DNA from: Cynocephalus volans
Taxonomy: Eukaryota; Chordata; Mammalia; Dermoptera; Cynocephalidae
Direction of reading: 5' to 3'
Assembly: GCF_027409185.1 (NCBI RefSeq)
Contig: NC_084463.1
Location: 159,379,869 to 159,443,868 of the forward strand
DNA: 64,000 bases
Made by a program: the position numbers and the translations under genes. How positions within the stretch are numbered: the stretch's first letter is position 1; each line of letters opens with the position of its first letter. This document shows positions 1 to 10,018 of the stretch, in pieces. The notes below the pieces were generated by a model, which was given only the letters and a program-made list of their open reading frames with translations, was not told the origin of the DNA and searched no databases.

Positions 1-877
1 GGCTGAGGGATTTATATCTGCTATCTCCATAGGACAGAGGTGCCGTCTCCTCTCCAGGACTTACAAGCTCCATATTTTGACATAGTCCAGAGCAGCTGTT
101 GGGACAAAGCCTTTCATGGACAGGAGGCCAGGCCTGGGATGGGGGGCACACAGTGTTTCTCCATCCCATGTATAGCCAGAGGGGGCCAGCTTTGGGATGG
201 GGCACCTGGTATCTTCCCAGTCCACATATGGCCTTCAGGGACTGGGGTCCTGGAGTGTGAAGCTGGTGTCAGGGCAAGGGACCAGCTCCCCTACCCATCC
301 CCCAGGCTTGGGATCTATTCCTGGTGCCCCACTCAGGGAAGAGGGATTGGGGGGAACAGCTTGGGCCCTTGGATCAGAGACAGGACTAGGCTGGGACTTT
401 TAGGCCTCACTCCTTGGTGGGGAGAATCTCGCAGCAATAGGACAGTGGTGGGCAGTCCCCCACTGGGGAATTGAGCTCTGCATCCTTGCAGGCAGCACAG
501 CAACTGCCCATGGTGTTTGAGGGGATCTCTGTCCCGTGGAAGCCTGTCCAAGGTCCCTTTCTCACAGAGAGTCTGTCAGCCCCTGGTGCAAAGCTCCCTC
601 ATTGGACTGACAAACCCCCTCTCATTGCTTGTTTATTTTAATGCCATTGAGTGTCCAGTGTGGAATCCTGGAAAATGCAACAGAAAAAGACCAAAAATCA
701 CCTATTTTCACTCCACCATCTAGAGAACATCACTGTTCACAATTTGTGTGTGTCCTTCCAGATTTTTATATATGCATGTCTATTTCTCTATTTTTTTCTT
801 CATTTTAGCAAAACAAGATCATATCACACGTTATGTTTTCCCTGCTTTTTCTCGTCTGTTTTTAAAAAAAGTTTTTA

Positions 878-977
878 GGGGCTAGTCTGTTAGTTCAGTT
901 GGTTAGAGCACAGTGTTATAACACAAAGGTCAAGGGTTCTGATCCCTTTATGGCCAGTGCCAAAAAAATTTTTTTAA
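878..977 (+). mobile_element. tRNA-Ile-derived SINE, monomer
   Basis: The first ~75 bases follow a tRNA-Ile body: A-box-like TTAGTTCAGTTGGTTAGAGC, then a B-box-like GGGTTCTGATCCC, ending in a short A/T tail. The close tRNA match without an unrelated body is the signature of this SINE group. Confidence 0.8.
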
Positions 978-1811
978 TAGAAGTCTAACAGACATACAGA
1001 AGAGTGCACAAATCACAATAGTCCCACTATTCACAATTGGCTTATCACAGAGTGAAGACACTGGAGTGACCAGCACCCAGAAGCCCATCACGGCTCTCCC
1101 AGGCCCCATGCCCTCCCACTTCCCCCAGGACCCCCACCCCTGACTCCACGTAATGGCTTGGACCTGCTTGCCTCGTCCTCTATGTAGATAGGACCACACA
1201 GTCTGTGCTCTTTTGTGTCTAGCCTCTTCCCCTCAATGTTATGTTTGTGGGACCCCCAGCGCTGTCGCTGTGGTTTGTTCCTTTTCACTGCTCTGCAGCG
1301 TTCATTGTATAAGTTCACCGCACGGTTTCACTGCCCTCTTGTTGAAGGACTGTACCTGGTTTTTGGGAAGGGTGGGCTGTTGGGGGGCATGAGGGGAAAG
1401 GGCAGAGGCATTGGTACTAATCCAACAGACAGACCAAGGAGCAAGCCCTGCCCTGGCACTGGCAGAATCAGCTGCGTTACTGAATCTGCCTGCCAACCTC
1501 TCTTTCCTCCTCTCTGATGGGGGTTCTGAGAGAAGCCACGTCTTAGGGAGGGGCTTGAGGAAAGCCCTGGAACAGAGCACAAATGTTCAATCCTTTTTCC
1601 AAAGTGTGGTTCCCCAAGGGAGTAGCCTGGGAAACACCAGAAAGGCCCATCCCTTCCTAAAGCATTTCCAGGCCTCTTGCCTGTGTTGGGGCTCAGGACA
1701 CACTACCCCAAAGTATGGCAGTAGAGACCAGAATATGCCACCCCAAAATATACTTCTTTAGCATATTTTGAGCTGGCTATTGTGAGAAACTGCCGACATA
1801 GGAGTAGGTCT

Positions 1812-1918
1812 GGGGCTGGCCAGTTAGCTCACTCAGGAGAGCATGGTACTGGTAATGGCAAAGTCATGGGTTTGGATCCCTGTACTGGCTGCCACCAAAA
1901 AAAAAAAAATAAAAAAGG
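1812..1918 (+). mobile_element. tRNA-Ile-derived SINE, monomer
   Basis: A tRNA-like unit starting GGGGCTGGCCAGTTAGCTCA, with a B-box-like GGGTTTGGATCCC and a 13-A tail broken by one T. Confidence 0.8.
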
Positions 1919-1949
1919 AAAGGAGTACTTCTGGATGGAAAGCTGTCTT

Positions 1950-2055
1950 TTTTTGTGTGTGTGTGTGGCAGATAGCCAGGAGGGAGATTGGAGCCCATGA
2001 CCTTGGTGTTGTTATGAGGTTGTACTCTAACCAGCTGAGCTAACCAGCCAGCCCC
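1950..2055 (-). mobile_element. tRNA-Ile-derived SINE, monomer, reverse
   Basis: On the minus strand it begins GGGGCTGGCTGGTTAGCTCA at 2055 and runs leftward. The T/GT-rich stretch near 1950-1967 is its degenerate tail. It lies about 30 bp from the preceding SINE in opposite orientation, so the pair forms an imperfect inverted repeat. Confidence 0.75.
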
Positions 2056-3157
2056 AAACCTACCCTTTTGTAAAAATCTATAAAGGAAATCTACATTAGT
2101 AAAAGTGCATCAGGAAGAGGGCTGCTCCAGACAACTTTTATTACTTGAGAGGCTTTTTATCTGCATAACAAGACAACCTTTATTCACCCCACATTTCCTT
2201 CCCTCACCCTCCCTGACAGTCCCCCCTCAAGTCCCTAGCCCCTATTTCTTTCTTTACTTTAGGATGCTATATAAGCCTCACTCATCTGACCCTTCTTTAA
2301 GTGTCATTTTTTGTGGGACTCCCATGCATTTTCATGTAATTAAAAATAGTTTTTCTGTTAATGTGACTTATGTCAATTTAATTTGTAGCCCAGCCAAAGA
2401 ACCTGGAAGGTGGAGGGGAGCCATTTTTCCCTCCCCTACTCCTGGCTGTGCTGTAATCTGGGAGTTATTCCTTTGTTTTTGAGCGCCAGACAAGCTCAGA
2501 AGGGCAGCAGGAGGTCTTTGCCTCTTCCTTCTCCTTGTGGCAGGCAGCTGGGGCCTGGGCTTCTCAACCCTGTGCCCCTGCAGATGGGGGAGGGGAGATT
2601 AGAAGCAGCCGTCCTGGGCTGTTTGCCAGGGCCCAGGGCAGGACAAGGACAGGGGGCCTGGTAGCTGGGAGTGGAGCTGGGCCAAGACTGCTGGACATTA
2701 AAATTACTTAAGAATGGGGTAGGGAAGGTGGGAGAGGGGTGAAGAGGGGTCCAACATACCTTGGGGCCTGGGAACACATCCCTCCAGAGGAAGTTCAAGC
2801 ACAACTTGCCCTCTGAGGCACCCTGGTCCATGGGGTAGAGGGTTCTATTTCTGTGATAACCCCCTGCCCATAGGACTGAGATTTCTCTTCCAAAGTTCTT
2901 GTTTTCTCATTCCCTTGCTACCCACGCCCACCCCCTGCAGCAGCCTGTGATGCTATTGACCTAGATGTCAAAACTGGAACTTTGGGAACTCTCCCTCTGC
3001 AGCAGCTTGTGTGGTGGTTAAAAGCATAGGTCTTGGAGAAGACAGACCTGCTCTGCAATCCTTGCTAGGCAGCCTTGTAGCTTGAGCAGGTCACCCTGCT
3101 CTTCAGACCTATTTCCTCTTTTGTAAAAATCTGAACTAATAGCATGTTCTTCATGAC

Positions 3158-3191
3158 TGTTCCTCACACCAGCTGGCAGGTGTGAGGAACA
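3158..3191. repeat. Perfect 13-bp inverted repeat (hairpin)
   Basis: The left arm TGTTCCTCACACC (3158-3170) pairs exactly with GGTGTGAGGAACA (3179-3191) across an 8-base loop. It sits at the truncated edge of a reverse SINE fragment. Confidence 0.85.
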
Positions 3192-3252
3192 ATCCCTTGA
3201 CCTTGGTGTTATCAGCACCATGATCTAAACAACTGAGCTAACTGGCCAGCCC
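3183..3252 (-). mobile_element. tRNA-derived SINE fragment, reverse
   Basis: The minus-strand unit starts GGGCTGGCCAGTTAGCTCAG at 3252. The 3' part and tail are missing; sequence similarity stops at the 13-bp hairpin. Confidence 0.7.
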
Positions 3253-3649
3253 ATTAATGACATTGTTGGGAAGATGGAATGAGATTGTATGGTTAAGGCC
3301 TGGCTCAGTGGCTGGCCCTGTACCCCCTTTCCTGGTTCACCTTCTATCTTCTTGAATACTGCCCAGCCCCTTGCAGTTCATAAACATTCTGAGTGTCTGA
3401 AGTGTGCCAGGCCATTTGGAGACAGTGGTGAACCAGACACAGGCTGTGCCTTCAAGTGGCCACCTCGTCTCAGGATGGAGAGCCACCCTGTGGGTAGTGC
3501 TATCACAAATGCTACTGCGCACAGAGGAGGCCCAGGCCTGGGTGGCCAGCAAAGACTTCCTGAGGCAGTGCCACTCCAAGTCATTTCCTAGCACATCATG
3601 TTTTTATTTTCACCATGGCACTTATGGTAACTTTTCATTAAGTGCTTGT

Positions 3650-3777
3650 TTATTGTCTGTTTCTTCTCTCCAGAATGTCAGTTCTGTGATGAGAGAGATC
3701 TTGTCCACCTTGTTCACTACTGGTGTCTAAAGCAGTTCGTGACACACAGTAGGGGCTAATAAATATTTGTTAAATAA
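3650..3777 (+). mobile_element. L2-like LINE 3' end
   Basis: The phrasing CACAGTAGGGGCTAATAAAT followed by ATTTGTTAAATAAA is typical of L2 3' ends. A SINE later inserted directly after it. Confidence 0.5.
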
Positions 3778-3794
3778 AGTAAGCTGTATCACTA

Positions 3795-3967
3795 GGGCCG
3801 GCCTGTGGCTCACTCGGGAGAGTGTGGTGCTGATAACACCAAGGCCCCGGGTTCGGATCCAATATAGGGATGGCCGGTTCGCTCACTGGCTGAGCATGGT
3901 GCTGACAACACCAAGCCAAGGGTTCCGATCCCCTTACCGGTCATCTTTAAAAAAAAAAAAAAAAAAG
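3795..3967 (+). mobile_element. Dimeric tRNA-Ile-derived SINE
   Basis: Two tandem tRNA-like units, the first with B-box GGTTCGGATCC and the second with GGTTCCGATCC, end in an A-rich tail. A perfect 14-bp target-site duplication AGTAAGCTGTATCA flanks it at 3778-3791 and 3968-3981, showing L1-type retroposition. Confidence 0.9.
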
Positions 3968-4444
3968 AGTAAGCTGTATCAGTAAGCGGAGGCCAAGAAG
4001 TAGGAGTTATATGGTGAAAAAGGAAGGCTAGGCAGGATTTGAAAAAGTGTTCAAGGAAGAACATAAAATGCAAAGAGGCAAAAGGCTTGGGGGACGGTGG
4101 GGGTGGGGGGGACCAGAGAACAAGGGCCAAGATGTAGGATATTGAGAGATGAGGGTGGATAGTGAGGTCCAGGAATTAGAACTTTGTCTAGAAAGCAATG
4201 GGGAGCCACTGACAGCATATGACTTGGTCAGATTTACGGTTAAAAAAAGGGAGAGAGAGAGGAAGGGAGGAAAGAAAGGAAGAGTAGGGAGGGACGTTGG
4301 CTGCCACTGCGCGGAGACTGGAGATGAGAGGGTAATGGCAGATGGGGGGTTCAGTTATGAGGCTGGTGTCGAGCTCGGGCCAGAAATGAGGGCGGGCTGG
4401 CGGACGAGGGGATTTCCCCATAGAGATTTAAGAGACTGAATAGA

Positions 4445-4586
4445 GGGCTGAGCCCGTGGCGCACTCGGTAGCGTGCTGCGCTAGCAGCGCGGCGACGCTC
4501 CCGCCGCCGCGGGTTCAGATCCTATATAAGGATGATCGGTGCACTCCCTGGCTGAGCGCCGGTCACCGGAGAAAAAAAAAAAAAAA
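4445..4586 (+). mobile_element. tRNA-derived SINE, GC-rich second subfamily
   Basis: It starts GGCTGAGCCCGTGGCGCACT and carries an unusual GC-rich insert (GCGGCGACGCTCCCGCC) before the B box. A second, shorter tRNA-like half and an A tail follow. A perfect 16-bp target-site duplication TAAGAGACTGAATAGA is at 4429-4444 and 4587-4602. The same subfamily recurs reversed at 43.06 kb. Confidence 0.88.
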
Positions 4587-4689
4587 TAAGAGACTGAATA
4601 GAAAGCAGCGTCAAGAATGCCGCCGCGGCTTCTCACTTACTTGATTGGGTAGCCCCGAATGTTACTTAGGAAAACACACGGCCTTGGAG

Positions 4690-4947
4690 GCGGGACATAA
4701 CCAAAGGGAACGCCCCCTCGCGCTCCGCCCATCAGTGGTAGGACGGCGTCGATTGGCTGTTTCGAGGAACGCGCCAAAACCTGCCGGGGGGGGGGGCGGG
4801 AGGCGTATCCCTGCGCCATTTCCGGGGGACTTCCGGGCCGCCGTTTCCCGGCCTCCCCAGTCCCGGAAGTTCCGGCCGCTGCTGCCATTTTGACTTCCTG
4901 ACCTTGGGTTCCTGCTGGCCGCTGTGTGTGGTCTCCTAGGTGAGGTC
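4690..4947 (+). promoter_or_regulatory. COX8A: COX8A promoter and 5' UTR
   Basis: A GC-rich, TATA-less region directly upstream of the COX8A start. It holds a cluster of ETS/GABP (NRF-2) cores: TTCCGGGG near 4820, TTCCGGG near 4830, CCGGAAGT at 4863-4870 and TTCCGG right after. A YY1-like GCCATTTT is at 4884-4891. ETS plus YY1 next to the start site is the known layout of nuclear cytochrome oxidase subunit promoters. The exact start site is inferred to lie about 4880-4900. Confidence 0.7.
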
Positions 4948-5061
4948 ATGTCTGTCCTGACGCCACTGCTGCTGCGGGGCCTGACAGGCCCGGCCCGGCG
5001 GCTCCCCGTGCCTCGAGCCCAGGTGCATTCCAAGCCGCCGCGGGAGCAGCTCGGGACCATG
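4948..5061 (+). CDS. COX8A: COX8A coding exon 1
   Basis: 38 codons encoding the targeting peptide and the start of the mature chain; it ends in phase 0 at a GTGAGG donor. Confidence 0.93.
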
Positions 5062-6337
5062 GTGAGGAGCGGCCCAGGGAGGGCACGGGAGGTCGCGCCC
5101 GCGGGCTGGACCTCGCGGCTCGCAGTGCTGGTTTGGGCGTGTCGAGGGCGCGAACGAGGCGGGGTCAGACCCTCAGGGTCCTACATCTCGGGGGTCAGAC
5201 CCTCAGGGTCCAGCCCTGTCGAGTACTCGCTGGGCAGCCTCGAGCAAGCTCCCGTAGCCCTCTCTGAGCCCGTTCACCGTCGGCTCCCTGGGGGATGTCT
5301 GACAACTGTCAGCGACGGCAGTGGTGGTTCTACTATTTATCACCAGTTATTAGAGAGGGGGCACGAGTACCGCAGTAGGTCTTCGGGATTCCCAGAAGTG
5401 TGTGAGCGTTTAGTTCTGTATAACTTTCCCCTGTTTGGAGCTTTTATACATGCACCTGCCTCAGTGGCGGAACTCGGCCTTGAACGCAAGTCTTCGGAAC
5501 CTAAGTTCGTGGGCCTTGCGTTGGGAGCGGAGCCTGCAGAGCTCTGCACCTGAGGAAATAATAGTGACACTCATTGCGACTATCAAGGCATTCGCTGAGC
5601 GCCTGCTGTGTGCCAGGCACTGTGCTACGACTGCTGTGCTGGGCTCACTCGGTCCTCCCAGTGACTGAGAAGGAAGATTATCTCCATTTCGTGGCTGAGG
5701 GAACTGAAACTTAGGAGCAGTGTGTTGACTTGTCAAAAGTCACACCTTCAGTGACAAAGAAGGAATTTGAACCCAAGGCTGACTCCAAGTTGTTCTATGA
5801 TCTTAACTACTATCGGAAGATGGTAGTGACTGTAAAGAGTCTTTTATCCCTAGCCTCAAAGGTCGAATAACATTTATGGAGAGGGGCAGTTGCAGAGTTA
5901 CTGGCCTATGCAAGGTTTCTGAGTCTCAACAGACGAACCTTACAACAAGTTTAAATCCTTGTCCCAGCCCCTTCACTCTCTCATCTGGTGGTGGATTTCT
6001 CCCTGGATGCTACCTCAGGCTGCCCCTGGGAAGCTGTCACTCCTCCTCTCCTCATAGCTGACCCTTTACCTCAAGGCTTAGAGTGGGCCTTGGATCTGCT
6101 CTGTCCCCTCCCTGGAGCGTGATTTCCTTTAGTGTAGCATGTTAGACCTCCCACCTGCTTCTGAGTCTTGGCTCCCTGAGGGGGTTTCTGCTGCCTGAAG
6201 GATCCTTACTCTGGGGGTTCCTTCTTTCTTGTGCTCTGTAGGATGTCGTCATTGGGCTCACCTCCTGCTTCCTGTGTTTCCTCCTGCCGGCGGGCTGGGT
6301 CCTGTCACACCTGGAGAGCTATAAGAAGCGGGAGTGA
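4948..6337 (+). CDS. COX8A: Cytochrome c oxidase subunit 8A, complete, 2 exons
   Basis: Joining 4948-5061 and 6242-6337 gives a 69-residue protein, the same length as human COX8A. The N-terminal part (residues 1 to about 25, [12 protein letters not shown]...) is a basic, leucine-rich mitochondrial targeting peptide. The mature part has one membrane helix around [20 protein letters not shown]. Subunit 8A is a small nuclear-encoded structural subunit of complex IV in the inner mitochondrial membrane. The splice falls after the ATG codon for Met38 (ATG|GTGAGG), with acceptor CTGTAG|GATGTC. The C terminus (SYKKRE) differs mildly from the human TYRRPE. The start is chosen by alignment with the human N terminus. 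No frame break was seen, so this looks like an intact gene and not a processed copy. Confidence 0.95.
5062..6241 (+). other. COX8A: COX8A intron
   Basis: GT...AG intron of about 1.2 kb. It contains a 30-bp-period partial duplication (the 21-mer beginning GGGGTCAGACCCTCAGGG at 5161 and again at 5191) and an old reverse MIR around 5.55-5.84 kb. Confidence 0.85.
5555..5840 (-). mobile_element. MIR SINE relic
   Basis: The complement of the MIR core is recognisable: GTGTGCCAGGCACTGTGCT, then an 'aactgaaactta' stretch and a 'caaaagtcacac' stretch. Confidence 0.6.
6242..6337 (+). CDS. COX8A: COX8A coding exon 2
   Basis: 31 codons plus TGA, encoding the single membrane helix and the C-terminal tail. 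Confidence 0.93.
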   Translation, partial: DVVIGLTSCFLCFLLPAGWVLSHLESYKKRE

Positions 6338-6537
6338 AGCAGGCTGTCTTCTCCCTCATCCTGTGACCTGACCACCCCTGCCGGCCCATCCTGATTATGT
6401 TGCCTGCATTCCTGGCTGGCCCCCGCGGATCCTGTTCAATTCCAGTCAACTGTTCTGCAATCACGACCTCTCGATGTCTCTATTGTGACATCCTGGGACC
6501 ACATAGATTGACCTGCTCCGTGGGGTCCCCTTGTAAC

Positions 6538-6543
6538 AATAAA
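6538..6543 (+). terminator. COX8A: COX8A polyadenylation signal
   Basis: AATAAA about 200 bp after the stop, giving a short 3' UTR with the transcript end expected near 6560. Confidence 0.85.
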
Positions 6544-8819
6544 GTCTGTTTAAACCTTGCTTCAGAAACTCATTGTGCCTTCACTCCTGCCTCCATGTGC
6601 GCACTGAGGATGGTGCTGGTGGGCTGTGGAGAATGCCTGGCTGGCCGCATGTCCCTGCCCAGCTGACTGCCCTGCGGTGGGGTGTGTGTGCCTCAGCACT
6701 CACTACTCTTTGTGTACTTTCCTGCATTTAAATGGTTTCTGGCCCTTCTTGCTCACTCCCTCCAGCTGCGTTGGTTGTACCACGCTCAATGACTGTGTAT
6801 ATTATATGTCTGTGTATTTGTCTGTCCCCTTGGGGCCAGCTGTGCAGCTGAAAACCCTTTCTCTGTGGGGCCAGCCTTCCCTTTTTGTCCTCGGTGGTGG
6901 GCTCCAGTTATTTCTAAGGTGCTTGTTGCCTGTCCTAGTTGGGGTAAGGGGCCTTTGCATTTTTCATGTCAACTTCAAGGCCCCTTTCCTTCTAGCACCC
7001 TCCGTAGATGCTAATGAACTGACTGGTCTTTATTCTCTTCCTCCTTCCTTTTCCCCTCCACTACTTGACTTGGGGAATTCACTGCTCCTTTATCCCCAGA
7101 GGCCTTTCCTCAATGATTCTTTCTGGGTGGTGTCTCGGGGCTGGAGGTGCCTCAGTAGGGATGTTGCATGCGAAACGCTGCACACTGAGCTGAAATCCTG
7201 ACTGCCGGTGTCTGAAAGGAACGCACTCACCCACTGGAATCCCACTCCTGGAGAAAGACATGATTTTACCTCTCCTTTATGTTCTCTTTTTGGGGATGAG
7301 GGAAGGCCAGTGACTTGGTTTTTACTGGAGCGACTTGGTTTCTGAACAGACACAGGTTCAGCGTCCCCCGTGGAGTTGAGTCTACCTGGGGTCAAACTAT
7401 GGGCAAAGATGTCAGGTGAGAGCTCAGGAGTGTGGTTAGCTTTGGACCCTGGGTGTTCAGACACACATCTTCCCAGCTCCTCTGCTGCAGACTCTTGTCT
7501 TTTAACTACATCGACAGAAAATGTGACCTTGCTCTCCCACCTTTGTCCAGTCTTTCCTGTCCTTTTCGTGTGGTGTCCAGTGATGCCCATGGGACCCTGT
7601 GCCTGGATAGCGTAGCAAGTTCAGCTCCTGCCATGGCTCCTTCCTTGAGGGGTAGGAAGTGGTTCCCTGCCTCCTAGATGGCTCATTTTCTTCCACACAA
7701 ACCAGCCTTTGTGTCTGAGGCTGAAGGGACAGGGTCTTTTTGGGGAAGAGCTTCCTGAGCCTGTTGGCCATCGTGGGGCCTAGAAGGCTATGAGGTATGC
7801 ACAGGTTAGAATGTTGGCCAGGGGAGGGGAGAGCCACTGTTGGACCTGAAGGGCTGGCCTGAGTCAGGCTGAGGTGCTGAGCTAGGGGCATCCACCTGCC
7901 ACCCACAGGTACCTCAGCAGCTCCCTTAGCTCTGAGGGTGCAAGGGCTTCATGGCTCCTCCCACACAATAGGGTCACCCCTTGTTCCACGCCTCATTCTG
8001 TGAGGCTTTCCTGTTCACCTTAGCTTCCAGGCGGAGTGGTGGCTGAGTGTCCATTCAGCCTGGCAGCTTGGCCTGGCAGCTCCTTTACTCTCTGGGGGAA
8101 GATGCATAGCGCTCGCTCAGTGTGGGTGAAGCTGGAGTGTGTGTGGCACGGGCCATTCTGACAGTTTCCACTAACTGAGTACAGGGTTCCGAGCTGCTTG
8201 GCCTTTGGTTGGCTCAAGGGTAGCTTTCCTCCAGCTATAGGCACAGATTAGGCATTGGGGCTGCCACAAAGCAAGTATGTGGCACCAGAAGAGGAGTTGT
8301 CTTGAGTTTCTGTGATAACTCCTCTGCCCTGCCAAGGGTTTGATTGGGTATCTCCCGTTTTTGTGCTGCTAGAGCTCAAAGGGATAGGTGATATTCCCCC
8401 AACCCAGGGAGACTGCTCCAGCCCAAAGTTCTCGTATGTCTTGAGCCACCACTCAGACTGGTTGGAAGCCAGTGGCTACAGGCAAGTCCTTGGCGGGCTG
8501 CAATCATTTCTGAGGTTGCTCATTGCCCTTCCTAGTTGGAGGATGCCCAACAGCTCCTGCAGCCCCCTTTTTTCCCACAAGCTGCCAGATCCTGCAGTAT
8601 ATGTAGGGGTGGGGGTAATATACTTGGGGGTGGGCAGGAGAGCTTAGAGTTTGAATGACCTGTCATGTTTGAACCCCATCCTCCTTGGTCCTCAGTGTGG
8701 CCACTAGACCTGAAATCTGGTTACCTTTCACTGGCCTTCCTCATCCCCAACAAGTCAGGGGCCTTGGAGCAATTCCCTATAGAGAAAGCAAAACTCCTTG
8801 TACTTTAAACAGCATTTTG

Positions 8820-8998
8820 GGGCTGGCCCGTTGGCTCACTCGGGAGAGTGTGGTGCTGATAACACCAAGGTCCCAGGTTCGGATCCTATATAAGGATGGC
8901 TGGTTCGCTCACTGGCTGAGTGTGGTGCTGACAACACCAAGTCGAGGGTTAAGATCCCCTTACCGGTCATCTTTAAAAAAAAAAAAAAAAAAAAACCC
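8820..8998 (+). mobile_element. Dimeric tRNA-Ile-derived SINE
   Basis: Two tRNA-like halves with B boxes GGTTCGGATCC and GGTTAAGATCC, and a tail of about 20 A. An 11-bp target-site duplication ACAGCATTTTG is at 8809-8819 and 8999-9009. Confidence 0.88.
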
Positions 8999-9084
8999 AC
9001 AGCATTTTGTGTGTGGAGGTCTTGTGGCTGTGCCTGGTGTGCACACTGGGTGGGGGAGGCTGCAGTCCTGGTAGATGCTGTAAT

Positions 9085-9325
9085 GTCAGAACAGTCCACT
9101 GGGAGTCAGGAGGCTTGGGTTTGAGGCCTGGCTTAGCCATTTACTGTATGATCTTTTTTTTTTTTTTTAAAGATGACTGGTAAGGGGATCTTAACCCTTG
9201 ACTTGGTGTTGTCAGCACCACACTCTCCCGAGTGGGCCATGGGCTGGCCCTACTGTATGATCTTGAGCAAGTCATCCAGTCTCTCTGAGCCTCAGTTTTC
9301 AGGATTGTAAAATGAATAGGCAAAA
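9085..9325 (+). mobile_element. MIR SINE split by a younger SINE
   Basis: MIR-like text (gggagtcaggaggcttgg..., then ctctctgagcctcagtttt...) is continuous once the insertion at 9156-9250 is removed. Confidence 0.65.
9156..9250 (-). mobile_element. tRNA-derived SINE inserted in a MIR
   Basis: Reverse element with a T-rich start (its poly(A) tail) and GGGCCAGCCC at its 5' end. A perfect 14-bp duplication TACTGTATGATCTT lies at 9142-9155 and 9251-9264. It is shorter than the full dimer; an internal part is missing. Confidence 0.85.
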
Positions 9326-10018
9326 TAATGGCCCTCCAAAGATGTCCGTGCTCTAATCCCTAGAACCTGTGAATATGTTATCTTATATGGCAAAGGGGAC
9401 TTTGCAGATGTGATTAAGGTTAATGACCTTGGACCTGCCCCACTCGGGGGAGAGTGGTGCTGATAATACCGAGGCCATGGGTTAAGATCCTATATAGGGA
9501 CTGCCAGTTAGCTCACTGGGTGAGCGTGGTGCTGATACCAAGTCAAGGGTTAAGATCCCCTTACCAGTCATCTTTAAAAAAAAAAAAAATGGTTAATAAC
9601 CTTGAAACAGTAGATTGTGCTGGATTATCCAGGTGGGCTCAATGTAATCACCTGAGTCCTGACCTGAAAAGGACTTGGCCTACTACTACTGCTGGCTTTG
9701 AGGATGGGGGAAATAGGCCATGAGCCAAGGGATGTGGTGGCCTCTAGCAGCTGGGAACAGCCCTCAGTTTATAGCCAGCAAGCATATGGGGACCGCGATC
9801 CTACAGCTGTAAGGAACTGAATTCTGCCAACCTGGCTGAGTTAGAAGCAACTCTCCCTTAGAGCCTCTGGAAAGGAATGCAGCCTTGCTAACACCTTGAT
9901 TTTAGTCTGGTAAAAACCAGACTTCTGACCTTCAGAACCATAAGATAATAAATTCATGTTGTTTTAAGCTAGTAGGTTTGTGGTGATTTGTTACGGCAGC
10001 AATAAGGAAAGTAATGCA
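9326..10018 (+). mobile_element. MLT1-type MaLR LTR, interrupted
   Basis: Matches the MLT1 LTR pattern as I remember it: AATGGCCCTCCAAAGATGTC at the 5' side, GGGACTTTGCAGATGTGATT, CACCTTGATTTTAG, a polyadenylation-like ATAATAAATTCATGTTGTTT, and an end near AAGTAATGCA. It is a solitary LTR split by a SINE at 9432-9590. No internal coding sequence is seen. Confidence 0.75.
9432..9590 (+). mobile_element. Dimeric tRNA-derived SINE nested in an MLT1 LTR
   Basis: Two degenerate tRNA-like halves plus a 13-A tail. The flanking duplication GGTTAATGACCTTG (9418-9431) and GGTTAATAACCTTG (9591-9604) has one mismatch and is itself LTR sequence. Confidence 0.85.

Larger units (their letters stand above)
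1..4680. other. Intergenic DNA upstream of COX8A
   Basis: No exon with support was found here. The open frames are short and lack splice context or similarity. The stretch holds tRNA-derived SINEs (listed separately), an L2-like tail near 3.65-3.78 kb, an AT-rich old repeat relic around 630-1060 and a further L1-like relic around 1.29-1.36 kb. In human, NAA40 lies upstream of COX8A on the same strand; I see no NAA40 coding sequence in this window. Confidence 0.6.

Noticed and set aside
4924-5553. 209-codon frame starting before COX8A
   Set aside because: It is the COX8A exon 1 frame read upstream of the real ATG (4948) and on into the intron. The spliced 69-residue protein is the supported product.
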